From NCBI GenBank assembly GCA_963726765.1, contig CAVSDH010000006.1:310001-374000 (forward strand): DNA of 64,000 bases, read 5' to 3'. Position 1 is the stretch's first letter. Every line of letters begins with the position of its first letter. Made by a program: the position numbers and the translations under genes. Positions 55,094-63,216 of the stretch are shown piece by piece. The stretch is from CAIWHR01 sp963726765. GTDB lineage: Bacteria; Pseudomonadota; Gammaproteobacteria; Burkholderiales; Casimicrobiaceae. Below the pieces are notes generated by a model that saw nothing but the letters and a program-made list of their open reading frames with translations, was not told the DNA's origin and did no database searches.

Positions 55094-55657
55094 CTAATCC
55101 CCGTTGCGCACGGACGGGTCGGAGTAGGACGGCGGCATCACCGGGTGCGCAAACCCGTAGAGCCGCTCGCGGCGCGTCTGCGGACGTTGGTGAAGGTACC
55201 GCTCAAGTTCCGTCAGTGCGCGCCGGTAGACCTCGCGCTTGAACTCGATCACCGATTCGAGGGGCACCCAGTAGTCGTGCCAGCGCCAGGCGTCGAATTC
55301 CGGTCGCTCGTTAGCGCGAAGCTTGACGTCAGTGTCGCGCCCGACAAGCCGGAGCAGATACCAGATCTGCTTCTGCCCGCGGTAGCTTCCCCGCCACTCG
55401 CGCTTCACCCAGTGCTGCGGCACCTCGTAACGCAGCCAGTCACGCGTGCGACCGAGAATCCTGACATGGAGCGGTTGGAGCCCGACTTCCTCGTGCAGTT
55501 CCCGGTACATCGCCTGCTCGGGCGTTTCGCCGGGATTGATGCCGCCTTGCGGAAATTGCCACGAGTGTTCCCGGATCCTTTTGCCCCAAAAAACCTGATT
55601 CTTCGCGTTGACGACGACGATGGCTACGTTCGGGCGATAACCGTCGCGGTCCAGCAT
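55094..55657 (-). CDS. rppH: RNA pyrophosphohydrolase
   Basis: A 187-residue Nudix hydrolase that removes pyrophosphate from mRNA 5' ends and triggers decay. The Nudix box GGINPGETPEQAMYRELHEE is complete, with preceding HSWQFPQ and following QIWYLLRL typical of RppH. The start MLDRDGYRPNV matches RppH N-termini; codons upstream in frame do not. Located near proB, as often in betaproteobacteria, but on the opposite strand. Confidence 0.95.
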   Translation of the reverse strand: MLDRDGYRPNVAIVVVNAKNQVFWGKRIREHSWQFPQGGINPGETPEQAMYRELHEEVGLQPLHVRILGRTRDWLRYEVPQHWVKREWRGSYRGQKQIWYLLRLVGRDTDVKLRANERPEFDAWRWHDYWVPLESVIEFKREVYRRALTELERYLHQRPQTRRERLYGFAHPVMPPSYSDPSVRNGD

Positions 55658-55755
55658 CGCGGTCACCCCGAAAATTTGGTTGCCCCGATTGTTCCACAGA
55701 TCGCGGCGGTTGGAAAGGCAGCGGCCTGCAGACCAGGGGCTCGCGCATCGCGCGG

Positions 55756-56907
55756 TCATCCTGCCGCGGCGCCCGCAGCGGTCGCCGCACGCTCGCCCGG
55801 CACGGCCACGAGCGAAAGCTTGCGATCCCGCCGCAGCACGACGAGTGTGAGCGCGCGGCCGATCGCCTCGGCGCCGAGCGCGCGCTGAAGGTGGTCGACA
55901 TTCGCGATCGGCTCGCCGTCGAGCGCCACGATGGTGTCACCGGAAGCAATGCCGGCTGCAGTCGCCGGCGATCCGCGTTCCACCGACTGGATGCGAACGC
56001 CGGTTTCTCGCGCAAGACCGAAATGGCGAACGACGCGACGCGGCAGGGAAACCGTTTCACCGCCGACGCCGAGCCACGCGCGCCTCACACGGCCGTCACG
56101 AATGAGGGCGATCGCCACGCGCTCCGCGGCAGATGCGGCGATCGCGAAGCAAATTCCCTGAGCCGGGAGGATGACCGCGGTGTTGACGCCGATCACTTCG
56201 CCGCGCGCGTCGACGAGCGGGCCGCCGGAGTTGCCGGGATTGAGCGCCGCATCCGTCTGCAGCACGTTGTCCAGCAGGCGACCGGTCTGCGCGCGCATCG
56301 AGCGGCCCAGGGCGCTCACGATCCCCGCGGTGACCGTATGCTGGAATCCGTAGGGGCTGCCGATCGCAATGGCGATCTGGCCCACGGCGACCCGTGCCGA
56401 ATCACCGAGCCGGCACCACGCGAGATCGGGCGCCCCGACCTTGAGCAGAGCGAGATCCGAGTCCGGATCGTCGCCGACGATTTCCGCCGGCGCGTGTCGC
56501 CCGTCCGCCAAGACGACCTCGATCTCCGCGGCGCCGCCGGCGACATGGCTGTTGGTGAGGAGGTAACCGTCAGGCGTGATGAAAAAACCCGAGCCCGCGC
56601 CGTCGGACCGCGATCCCCGCCCACCGCGCCGGCGCCGGACGCCGACGTGCGCAACCGCCGGCGCGACCCGCGCGACGGCCGCCGTCACCGCGGCCGAGTA
56701 CGCATCGTGGAGCGCGGCATCGGGGAGCGACGCACCGGGTGCGTCGTCGGACGATGCGGCCAGGGCCCGCGCGGGGTAGTCGAGAGGCACGCCCGTGAAC
56801 ATGGCGCCTGCAGCTTCGATTTCAAGCAATCGCCCGCCCACGATCGCTGCCATGGGATTGCCGGACCGGCGTAACATCGGCGCAAGGGCGAAAGTGGCGC
56901 TGCTCAT
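55756..56907 (-). CDS. HtrA/Deg-type serine protease with one PDZ domain
   Basis: 383 residues. Trypsin-like domain with catalytic His in TNSHVAGG, Asp in DPDSDLALL and Ser in NPGNSGGPL, then one PDZ domain (GVRIQSVERGSPATAAGI). No signal peptide or N-terminal helix is visible with this start, unusual for a Deg protease, which normally works in the periplasm; a different start or a cytoplasmic form are both possible. Its ATG is only 6 bases from the start of the divergent phosphoribosyltransferase gene. Confidence 0.88.
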   Translation of the reverse strand: MSSATFALAPMLRRSGNPMAAIVGGRLLEIEAAGAMFTGVPLDYPARALAASSDDAPGASLPDAALHDAYSAAVTAAVARVAPAVAHVGVRRRRGGRGSRSDGAGSGFFITPDGYLLTNSHVAGGAAEIEVVLADGRHAPAEIVGDDPDSDLALLKVGAPDLAWCRLGDSARVAVGQIAIAIGSPYGFQHTVTAGIVSALGRSMRAQTGRLLDNVLQTDAALNPGNSGGPLVDARGEVIGVNTAVILPAQGICFAIAASAAERVAIALIRDGRVRRAWLGVGGETVSLPRRVVRHFGLARETGVRIQSVERGSPATAAGIASGDTIVALDGEPIANVDHLQRALGAEAIGRALTLVVLRRDRKLSLVAVPGERAATAAGAAAG

Positions 56908-56913
56908 GCGAGG

Positions 56914-57489
56914 ATGCTTGTTGTGACGACGGACAAGGTCGAGGGCGAGCGCTACTGCCTCTACGACCGCGCGGCAATCGATGCAGTGCTCGATCGGATG
57001 GCGGCAGCCGCCGCCGCCCTGCTGCGCGATGCCGAGGACCCCGCCCTGCTCGGCATCCTGCGCCGCGGCGCGCCGCTCGCGGCGATGATGCAGGCGAAGC
57101 TCCGCGACCAATTCTCGCTGGCGATCCCACGCCTCGAGCTCAAATTCAAGCGCTATGCGGACGACCTCGCATTGCTGCATCCCGACACGGAACTCGTCGA
57201 GAATGCCGAGATCGCCGGTCGCGATCTCACGCGCGCGACGGTACTCGTCGTCGACGACGTTCTCTATCGCGGGCATTCGCTGGCGCGGGTCATCGCCTAC
57301 CTCGCGCAGCGGCGAACGCCTGTCATCCGGGCAGCGGTGCTCGCCGACCGCTGCGTCGCGTGCCTTCCCGTACGCGCCGACATCGTCGGTATCCGGCTGC
57401 AACTCGCGCCTGAGGATGTCGTCGAATGCAATGTGCCGCCCTACGAAACCGATCTCGGAATCGAGCTGTTGCGGCAACGACGCGGCTGA
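56914..57489 (+). CDS. phosphoribosyltransferase family protein (PyrR-like)
   Basis: 191 residues with the PRPP-binding signature VLVVDDVLYRGHSLAR and the loops ILRRGAPL and DRCVACLPV. The layout resembles PyrR/uracil phosphoribosyltransferase relatives. ATG at 56914 follows GCGAGG directly; a GTG at 56923 has better spacing. The substrate base is not certain. Confidence 0.82.
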   Translation: MLVVTTDKVEGERYCLYDRAAIDAVLDRMAAAAAALLRDAEDPALLGILRRGAPLAAMMQAKLRDQFSLAIPRLELKFKRYADDLALLHPDTELVENAEIAGRDLTRATVLVVDDVLYRGHSLARVIAYLAQRRTPVIRAAVLADRCVACLPVRADIVGIRLQLAPEDVVECNVPPYETDLGIELLRQRRG

Positions 57490-57525
57490 GCAAAGGCGCG
57501 GTCGCCAGGCGTCACAATCCCGAGG

Positions 57526-58545
57526 TCAGGTCCGTGATGGCTTCTCGACGTGCCCGCCGAACTGGAATCGCATCGCCGAGAGCAGCTTGTTCTGGAAGTC
57601 GGCTTCGCCGCGCGACGTGAACCGCGCCGCGAGCGCCGCGGTGAGTACCGGCACCGGCACGCCCTCGTCGATCGCCGCCTTGATCGTCCATCGCCCTTCG
57701 CCGGAGTCCGATACACGTCCGGCGAAGTTGGCAAGCGCCGCGTCCTCCGCAAGTGCCGCGGCGGTGAGATCGAGCAGCCACGACGAAATGACGCTGCCGC
57801 GTCTCCAGACTTCCGCAATGTCCGCGAGCTCGAATTCGTAGCGATAGTGCTCGGGGTCGCGCAGCGGCGTGGTCTCGGCATCGACCGTGCGGGTTGCGGC
57901 GCCCGCATTGGCGCCACGCAGCACGCTCATGCCTTCGGCGTAGGCAGCCATGATTCCGTATTCGATGCCGTTGTGGACCATCTTCACGAAATGACCCGCG
58001 CCGGTCGCTCCGCAATGGAGATAGCCCCTTTCCGCAGTGTCTCCGCGCGTCTTCCGTCGCGCCGTCGGCGCTGCACAGCCGGGACCGGCCGCGAGGGTGG
58101 CAAAAAGCGGATCGAGCGCTCGTACGGCGTCCGGCGGACCGCCGATCATCAGACAGTAACCGCGCTCGAGACCCCAGACACCCCCCGAGGTTCCGACGTC
58201 CACGTATCGGATCCCTTTGGCCGCGAGGTCGCGGGCTCGCCGGATGTCGTCCGTGTAATGCGAGTTTCCGCCGTCGACGAGCGTGTCGCCGGCCATGACA
58301 TGCGGCAACAGCTCGTCGATCGTCGCGTCCACGGCGCCTGCCGGAACCATGAGCCAGATCGCGCGTGGCCTGATGAGCTTGCCGGCAAGATCGGCGAACG
58401 AGGACGCCGGTGCCGCGCCTTCTGCCGCAAGTGCCGCCACGGCCTCGGACGTTCGGTCGTAGACCACGCAATCGTGGCCGCCCGCGCGCAGGCGGCGCAC
58501 CATGTTCGCACCCATCCGGCCAAGTCCGATCATTCCGAGCTGCAT
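57526..58545 (-). CDS. gnd: 6-phosphogluconate dehydrogenase, decarboxylating (short type)
   Basis: 339 residues: an NAD-binding GLGRMGANM at the start, the substrate segment GTSGGVWGLERGYCLMIGG, then GAGHFVKMVHNGIEYG with the catalytic Lys. This is the shorter YqeC/GndA-like form. The region between residues about 158 and 175 (CAAPTARRKTRGDT) is less typical. It produces ribulose-5-phosphate and NAD(P)H. Divergent or separate from neighbours. Confidence 0.93.
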   Translation of the reverse strand: MQLGMIGLGRMGANMVRRLRAGGHDCVVYDRTSEAVAALAAEGAAPASSFADLAGKLIRPRAIWLMVPAGAVDATIDELLPHVMAGDTLVDGGNSHYTDDIRRARDLAAKGIRYVDVGTSGGVWGLERGYCLMIGGPPDAVRALDPLFATLAAGPGCAAPTARRKTRGDTAERGYLHCGATGAGHFVKMVHNGIEYGIMAAYAEGMSVLRGANAGAATRTVDAETTPLRDPEHYRYEFELADIAEVWRRGSVISSWLLDLTAAALAEDAALANFAGRVSDSGEGRWTIKAAIDEGVPVPVLTAALAARFTSRGEADFQNKLLSAMRFQFGGHVEKPSRT

Positions 58546-58645
58546 GGTGAGGATTCTCCGCGGAGGTGCTCCGTAGTGCGACTGCGAATGGTACGTCAGT
58601 GTCTGCCGAACGCCAAAGGCCTGACGTCCGGCACATGCGGAAATT

Positions 58646-58975
58646 TCATTGCAGCGTAACGCCGTCGCGTCCCGCGCCGCCGATGTCGAGCGCGGTCACG
58701 CGGTCACCGGATACCGTGACGGTACCCGTGCGGCGTTCATGGCCAGTGTCGCTGTACTCGAAACCATAGACACGCCGAAGGATCAACCTGCCTTCCCCGT
58801 CCCGAACCGGCCGAATCGACGCGAGCCCGACCGTGTCATCGAGAAAAAGGAAGCCCGCAGCCCTGCACGCTGCCCCGATTGCGGCATTGGCGATCTCGCG
58901 CGCCTTGAGGTTGCTCCATATGAACCACCCGGCAACCGCTAGCAATGACAGGCCGAAAATTTCCGACATTTCCAT
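58646..58975 (-). CDS. DUF3301 family protein
   Basis: About 109 residues: one N-terminal membrane helix (IFGLSLLAVAGWFIW) then a small domain with RAAGFLFLDDTVGLASIRP and RLILRRVYGFEYSDTG, as in DUF3301. An internal ATG at 58969 is an equally plausible start. Function unknown. Confidence 0.8.
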   Translation of the reverse strand: MEMSEIFGLSLLAVAGWFIWSNLKAREIANAAIGAACRAAGFLFLDDTVGLASIRPVRDGEGRLILRRVYGFEYSDTGHERRTGTVTVSGDRVTALDIGGAGRDGVTLQ

Positions 58976-59139
58976 GGATACCGAATTTTTCCGACTCGAC
59001 ACGCGGGCCATTCAGGCCGCGCACCATGCGTCGCCGTTTGCCTGGATGGCCGCCAAGGCCAAGCCGCGCGCACAGCGGGCATGCGCCGCCTACCGGCGAG
59101 CGAAACTCATGCGAAACGCGGCGAACTTCGCCGCTCGCG

Positions 59140-59427
59140 TCACTTCGTTCGCCGAGTCGCCGATCTGGGCCCGTCGTTCGTGGGCGCTTCGCCTTCCCAT
59201 GGGCGCGAATTGCTTCGCAGCGCGTCCATGACGGTCGTCGGATCGTCGTAGGATCGCATGTCCGAACGAGGGGATCCCGTAATCGTAACCTCCGGCATCA
59301 TCGCGCTTGGCCTCCGCCGCCGCCGGTAGTTTTCCAGCGACCGGCGCGATCGCCGGGCCGCCCGACGCACTGCGATGAACGCAATCGCCAACACTGCCAA
59401 CACGGCAAAACCATAGACAGGATCCAC
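59140..59427 (-). CDS. possible small membrane protein
   Basis: 95 residues from a GTG: an N-terminal helix (YGFAVLAVLAIAFIAV) followed by an Arg-rich stretch (RRAARRSRRSLENYRRRRR) and a polar tail. This membrane-helix/basic layout is plausible for a real small protein, but no family was recognised and the start lacks a strong Shine-Dalgarno. Confidence 0.35.
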   Translation of the reverse strand: MDPVYGFAVLAVLAIAFIAVRRAARRSRRSLENYRRRRRPSAMMPEVTITGSPRSDMRSYDDPTTVMDALRSNSRPWEGEAPTNDGPRSATRRTK

Positions 59428-59691
59428 GGCAATATTTTACCTCGCGCGTCGTGCGTCCGATCGCAATACCGGGCGATCGCGCGCGCCGCGCTGAAGACAC
59501 CTATGACCGGGATCAAGAATCCGGCCGAGATCCGGGACCCCCGGACCGCCTTCCGCCACGGCGGCGCTTGCCCTGCATCCGTCGCGGAATCCGGGGCCCG
59601 GTTCTTGCTGAGTCCCGTAACAGATGCGGGTCAACCGTTTTGCGTTGAAGTCGTTGAGTGAAGTGCCGATATCCTGCCTGGACACGACAAA

Positions 59692-60267
59692 TGGTGAACG
59701 ACACGCAAGCCCAACCCGCTTCTGCCCCCATCGAAATTACGCGGTGGGAGCGGCCCTCTGCTGCGGACCAACAACGGCACGGACGCACTGGTCGCCTTGA
59801 GCAGGCTCGCGGCTGTTGACGCCTATCAGCCTCGCCAGGCATGGCGCTCGATGACCACGCAGGCGCGCATCCACAACCGCCGACGCCTGTTGTTCGCATT
59901 CCTGCGCCGGGAGCAGAAGGAGCGGCCCGACGCGGCATTCACCCGCGACGTTTCCCTGGTGCTGGCCTGGATGCTGCTCGCCTCGAACTGCCCGTTCGGC
60001 CCGCAGCATCGACGCGAGCTGCTCGATTGCATCGAGCGCAATCCCATTTACAGGAATCGCGCCGCCCTGCGCATGCTGCCCGAGAAGAGCCGGCGACGGG
60101 AACTGGCGGAAGCCATCGAACATCTGTTCGCCGCCCTGTGCGATGCGGACATCAGCGACTATGCGGAACCGCGTTCGCACGGTTGGTGGGGCCGCCTTCG
60201 GGGATGGCTCGTCACGCCTACTCCCCGCCAGTTGCAGCCATTCGTGAATACGGTGCTGAGGCCCTAG
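59692..60267 (+). CDS. hypothetical protein (one frameshift)
   Basis: From the ATG the first 22 codons (MVNDTQAQPASAPIEITRWE) are in one frame; after a shift near 59757 the rest (LLRTNNGTDALVALSRLAAV ... QPFVNTVLRP) continues in another. About 191 codons, cytoplasmic, Arg-rich, no recognised domain. A TTG at 59797 could be used instead with the second frame alone. A GC hairpin (60280-60294) follows the stop. Confidence 0.5.
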
Positions 60268-60491
60268 CCAGGAGCCTGAGCGCGGACTCCGCGCCCGGCG
60301 CAAACACCAATCGACTTGGCTGCGAGGTGGCAGAGCCCCACGGCCATCGCCGAAACGGCCGTGACGGTCCGAGGCTCGAGGTCGCCCGTACGGCGCCAGG
60401 CGCTGAATGCGGCCGCATATCGTCACCACGCCCTGCCGAAACGCCGCGCACGGCATGGCCGACTTCCCGCGAGCCGCGCAATCGTCACCGC

Positions 60492-61181
60492 TCAGAAGGA
60501 CGAATGCAGCTCCATCTTGCAGGGCCCTGCACCATCAGGGTTCAAGCCCGGCAAAAGCGGTTCGCCTCGCGTGGCCCTGTCGACGAGATCCTGCCGGAAC
60601 TCGGGCGAGCCGCAGCCCCGATATCGTCCCTCGATCTTGAAAAGGAATGGAGTTCCCGTCGCCGTGCTGTAATTGCGCATCCATTCGAGCAACGTTGCGT
60701 CCGGATCGCGCCCCGCCGGTACCAGGTAGTACGCGAGCCTGCCTCGCCACTGTTTCGGCAGGACAATCACGCCGAGTCGATCCGGACGGAAGGAGTCGGG
60801 AAAAGGATTGCCGCGAAGGCGCCAGGCACAGTAGAAACTCCTGCACGGTTCCGCCGGACGGTCTTCGTAGATAGTGCAGCCGCCAGCACCACGAAAATGG
60901 CAGGGATGGCCGACGCTCATCTCGTGCCCCCGGATCGTCCCGGTCAGCCAGCCATCGCAACACGCGGTGCAGGTACCGCAGCCGCGTGACGCGTCGGGCG
61001 TTACGATGAGCGTGGTGGTGGCGCCAGCGGCGGCCGTCGACCGGTCGGCATCGCCGGAGGTCGCGACGGGTATCGGCGGGGGCAGTGGCACCGAAGTGGC
61101 TATCGGAATCACGGCCCCACAGCAATGCTTGTATCTCTTGCCGCTTCCGCAGCGGCAGAGTTCATTGCGTGCGGAATCCAT
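60492..61181 (-). CDS. SEC-C motif plus YkgJ-type Cys-cluster protein
   Basis: 229 residues. The N-terminal SEC-C zinc motif (CRCGSGKRYKHCCG) is joined by a Pro/Ala linker to a YkgJ-like metal-binding domain (GCGTCTACCDGW, HPCHFRGAGGCTIYEDRP, PCRSFYCAW). YkgJ-type proteins bind zinc or iron through eight Cys; SEC-C occurs in SecA and in diverse fusions. The combined role is not known. Confidence 0.75.
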   Translation of the reverse strand: MDSARNELCRCGSGKRYKHCCGAVIPIATSVPLPPPIPVATSGDADRSTAAAGATTTLIVTPDASRGCGTCTACCDGWLTGTIRGHEMSVGHPCHFRGAGGCTIYEDRPAEPCRSFYCAWRLRGNPFPDSFRPDRLGVIVLPKQWRGRLAYYLVPAGRDPDATLLEWMRNYSTATGTPFLFKIEGRYRGCGSPEFRQDLVDRATRGEPLLPGLNPDGAGPCKMELHSSF

Positions 61182-61663
61182 CAGGTTGGAGAGGCAATCA
61201 CTGGACTGCCACTATTTCGATGCTCGTTCGTCCCGCGACCATGCTGCGGCAGTGCCATTCGTCAAAACGCAAAAGGGGAACTCGCAGCACAACAGCGAAC
61301 GTCGTCCCCGGACCGATTCCGGCACTGCACGCTCACCACGAGAGAATAACGCGTTGCCGCTCTGGCGGTCCACTCGAACCACGGCGGGTCCAGTGCTGCA
61401 CGAGATCGCTCAGTCTGCCGTCGGACTCGCGCCCGAATAAGCAGCCAGAGACCTGCATGTCCGGTTGCGGCGACTTCAGCGATTCGACTGGGCCGTCACC
61501 GATCCTGTCTGCGCCGAATCTGACCTCTCGCCGGTCTGCCGGATAGTTTGGCGGCGCCGGACCGGTGCGGCTTCGATCATTCGCCGACCGCAATGATCGT
61601 TCGGCACATTGCGAAGCATTCGGCCGACTTCAATCGCATGGGCTACGTGAGAGGAGAATCGAG
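61182..61663. other. 482-bp region without an identified gene
   Basis: No convincing gene, repeat or hairpin was found. Short frames lack start signals. The base composition is slightly less GC-rich than average. Confidence 0.4.
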
Positions 61664-61891
61664 ATGTCGTTTCAAGCCTACCTCGACAATATCCGCGCGA
61701 AGACAGGGAAGACGCCTGAACAGTTCAAGACATTGGCGGCCAAGGCCGGTGTGTACAAGCCTGACATGAGGGCGAGTGAACTGGTTGCCTGGTTGAAGGA
61801 AGAATTCGATTTGGGCCATGGACACTCCATGGCTCTCTGGGCGGTGTTCAAGGACAAGGGCTGGGTTGAATCGCCGAAAGGAAAGAAATGA
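61664..61891 (+). CDS. DUF4287 domain protein
   Basis: 75 residues: SFQAYLDNIRAKTGKTPEQF, LVAWLKEEFDLGHGHSMALW, ending SPKGKK, which is the complete DUF4287 domain. GAGGAGA precedes the ATG. Function unknown. Confidence 0.85.
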   Translation: MSFQAYLDNIRAKTGKTPEQFKTLAAKAGVYKPDMRASELVAWLKEEFDLGHGHSMALWAVFKDKGWVESPKGKK

Positions 61892-61999
61892 TGACTGTCC
61901 AAACACCGGCCCCATCCACCCATAGCTCGGTTCACCTCACATCATCCGCCCAGCCCATCATGCGAGTCGTCAGGCGCGAGTGTTCAGATCGGGGCAGGC

Positions 62000-62509
62000 A
62001 TGAGCCGTGAAGCAATCTACTTCTTCGGCGCCATCGTTGTTGGAGTTGGCGCAACGTTGTTCATGGACCTTTGGGCACTGTTCCTGAAGCGTGCCTTGCG
62101 AATTCCTTCGCCCGATTACTGCATGGTTGGCCGCTGGCTCTGTCACATGCCCGAAGGAACGTTCAAGCATTCAAGCATTGCCGCCGCCCCGCCGAAGCGT
62201 TCCGAGTGCACGGTAGGATGGGTCGCTCACTACGTCGTTGGAGTCGCATACGCTCTCACGTTCGTCGTGCTTGTGTCGGGCAGCTGGCTTGCAAGGCCCA
62301 CGTTATTGCCCGCCTTGCTCTTCGGCGTTGGCACGGTGCTGGCGCCATTTCTTCTCATGCAGCCATCGTTCGGGTTCGGCATTGCGGCATCCAAGACGCC
62401 CAACCCCGCGCGGGCCAGGGCGAGAAGTCTCATGGCGCATACCGCTTTCGGAGTTGGCATGTACGTTTGTGGCGTTGGGGTGAGCTACGCGCTGCGGTCT
62501 CATGCTTGA
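62000..62509 (+). CDS. DUF2938 family membrane protein
   Basis: 169 residues with four hydrophobic segments: AIVVGVGATLFMDLW at the start, GRWLCHMPEGTFKHSSI, VGWVAHYVVGVAYALTF, and PSFGFGIAASKTPNP. This order matches DUF2938. Inner membrane; function unknown. Confidence 0.85.
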   Translation: MSREAIYFFGAIVVGVGATLFMDLWALFLKRALRIPSPDYCMVGRWLCHMPEGTFKHSSIAAAPPKRSECTVGWVAHYVVGVAYALTFVVLVSGSWLARPTLLPALLFGVGTVLAPFLLMQPSFGFGIAASKTPNPARARARSLMAHTAFGVGMYVCGVGVSYALRSHA

Positions 62510-62607
62510 CCGGCCGATATTACGGACGCCTCGCGTGCACGACATCATCGCGAGCGGCAGACGCCGTGGGCAGTTTCGACGGGCAGGATTTCGACCCGGA
62601 GCGCTAG

Positions 62608-62644
62608 AAAACGAAAAACGCCAAACCAATCAATGGTTTGGCGT
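62608..62644 (-). terminator. Rho-independent terminator of tRNA-Ser (CGA)
   Basis: ACGCCAAACCA and TGGTTTGGCGT (11 bp) around a 5-base loop; the minus strand continues TTTTTCGTTTTC. Confidence 0.88.
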
Positions 62645-62652
62645 CATTGTGA

Positions 62653-62742
62653 TGGCGGAGAGTAAAGGATTCGAACCTTTGATAGGGTTCCCCCTATACC
62701 TGATTTCGAGTCAGGCGCCTTCGACCACTCGGCCAACTCTCC
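62653..62742 (-). tRNA. tRNA-Ser (CGA)
   Basis: A 90-base class II tRNA with encoded CCA. Acceptor GGAGAGT pairs with ACTCTCC; the anticodon loop CTCGAAA gives CGA; a long variable arm and GGTTCGAATCC are present. Confidence 0.97.
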
Positions 62743-62815
62743 GCGAACCGCGAATTATACCGGTTCCGGGGATCGCTCCCGACACGACAGCTTCAGCGAC
62801 GCGATGGAACCCCAA

Positions 62816-62843
62816 TGACAACGGGGGCCGCAGCCCCCGTCGC
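62816..62843 (-). terminator. hairpin downstream of the formate dehydrogenase genes
   Basis: ACGGGGGC and GCCCCCGT (62821-62840) with a 4-base loop, 25 bases after the stop of the last gene of the minus-strand unit. The following T run is weak, so termination is likely but not certain. Confidence 0.6.
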
Positions 62844-62864
62844 ATGAATCTTCAGCAGCCGTGA

Positions 62865-63191
62865 CTACTTCTTGGCTGCGGGAGGCGCGGCGCCCTTCGC
62901 CGGCGCGGCCTTCGCAGCAGCTGCCGGCGGCGCAGAAGGCATCATCTGCGGAGGCGTAACGGCCTTTCCCTTCGCCTTCATCTCGGCGAAATAGCGCGCT
63001 GCCACACGGTCCTCGGCCTTTGCCTGCGCCGCCTTGGCGGCGTCCGCCGTGACGGCGTCTTTCGCCTTCTTTTCCTCTGCAGCGGCCTTCTGGGCATCGG
63101 TCAACGGTGCCGGCGGCGGCAGCTTGGCCACGGCCACGCCGAACATGCCGACGATCAGTGCCGCGGCGATCAATGGTCGAAGCGTCGTCAT
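62865..63191 (-). CDS. exported Ala/Lys-rich protein downstream of the formate dehydrogenase subunit
   Basis: 108 residues. A signal peptide or anchor (LIAAALIVGMFGVAVA) is followed by a low-complexity Ala/Lys/Glu helix and a tail of PAKG/AAPP repeats. GAGGGAG lies six bases before the ATG at 63191. It follows the formate dehydrogenase gamma gene by 26 bases and is probably cotranscribed. No known domain; a chaperone-like or structural role is a guess. Confidence 0.65.
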   Translation of the reverse strand: MTTLRPLIAAALIVGMFGVAVAKLPPPAPLTDAQKAAAEEKKAKDAVTADAAKAAQAKAEDRVAARYFAEMKAKGKAVTPPQMMPSAPPAAAAKAAPAKGAAPPAAKK

Positions 63192-63216
63192 TTCCACTCC
63201 CTCGTCCTGAATGATT

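Noticed and set aside
58974..59231. Plus-strand frame starting MDTEFFRLDTRAIQ, divergent from DUF3301
   Set aside because: No Shine-Dalgarno or known domain, and its end overlaps the antisense small membrane protein; not enough support for a gene.
61333..61593. An 86-codon minus-strand frame in the 61.2-61.7 kb gap
   Set aside because: No start signal and no recognisable features.
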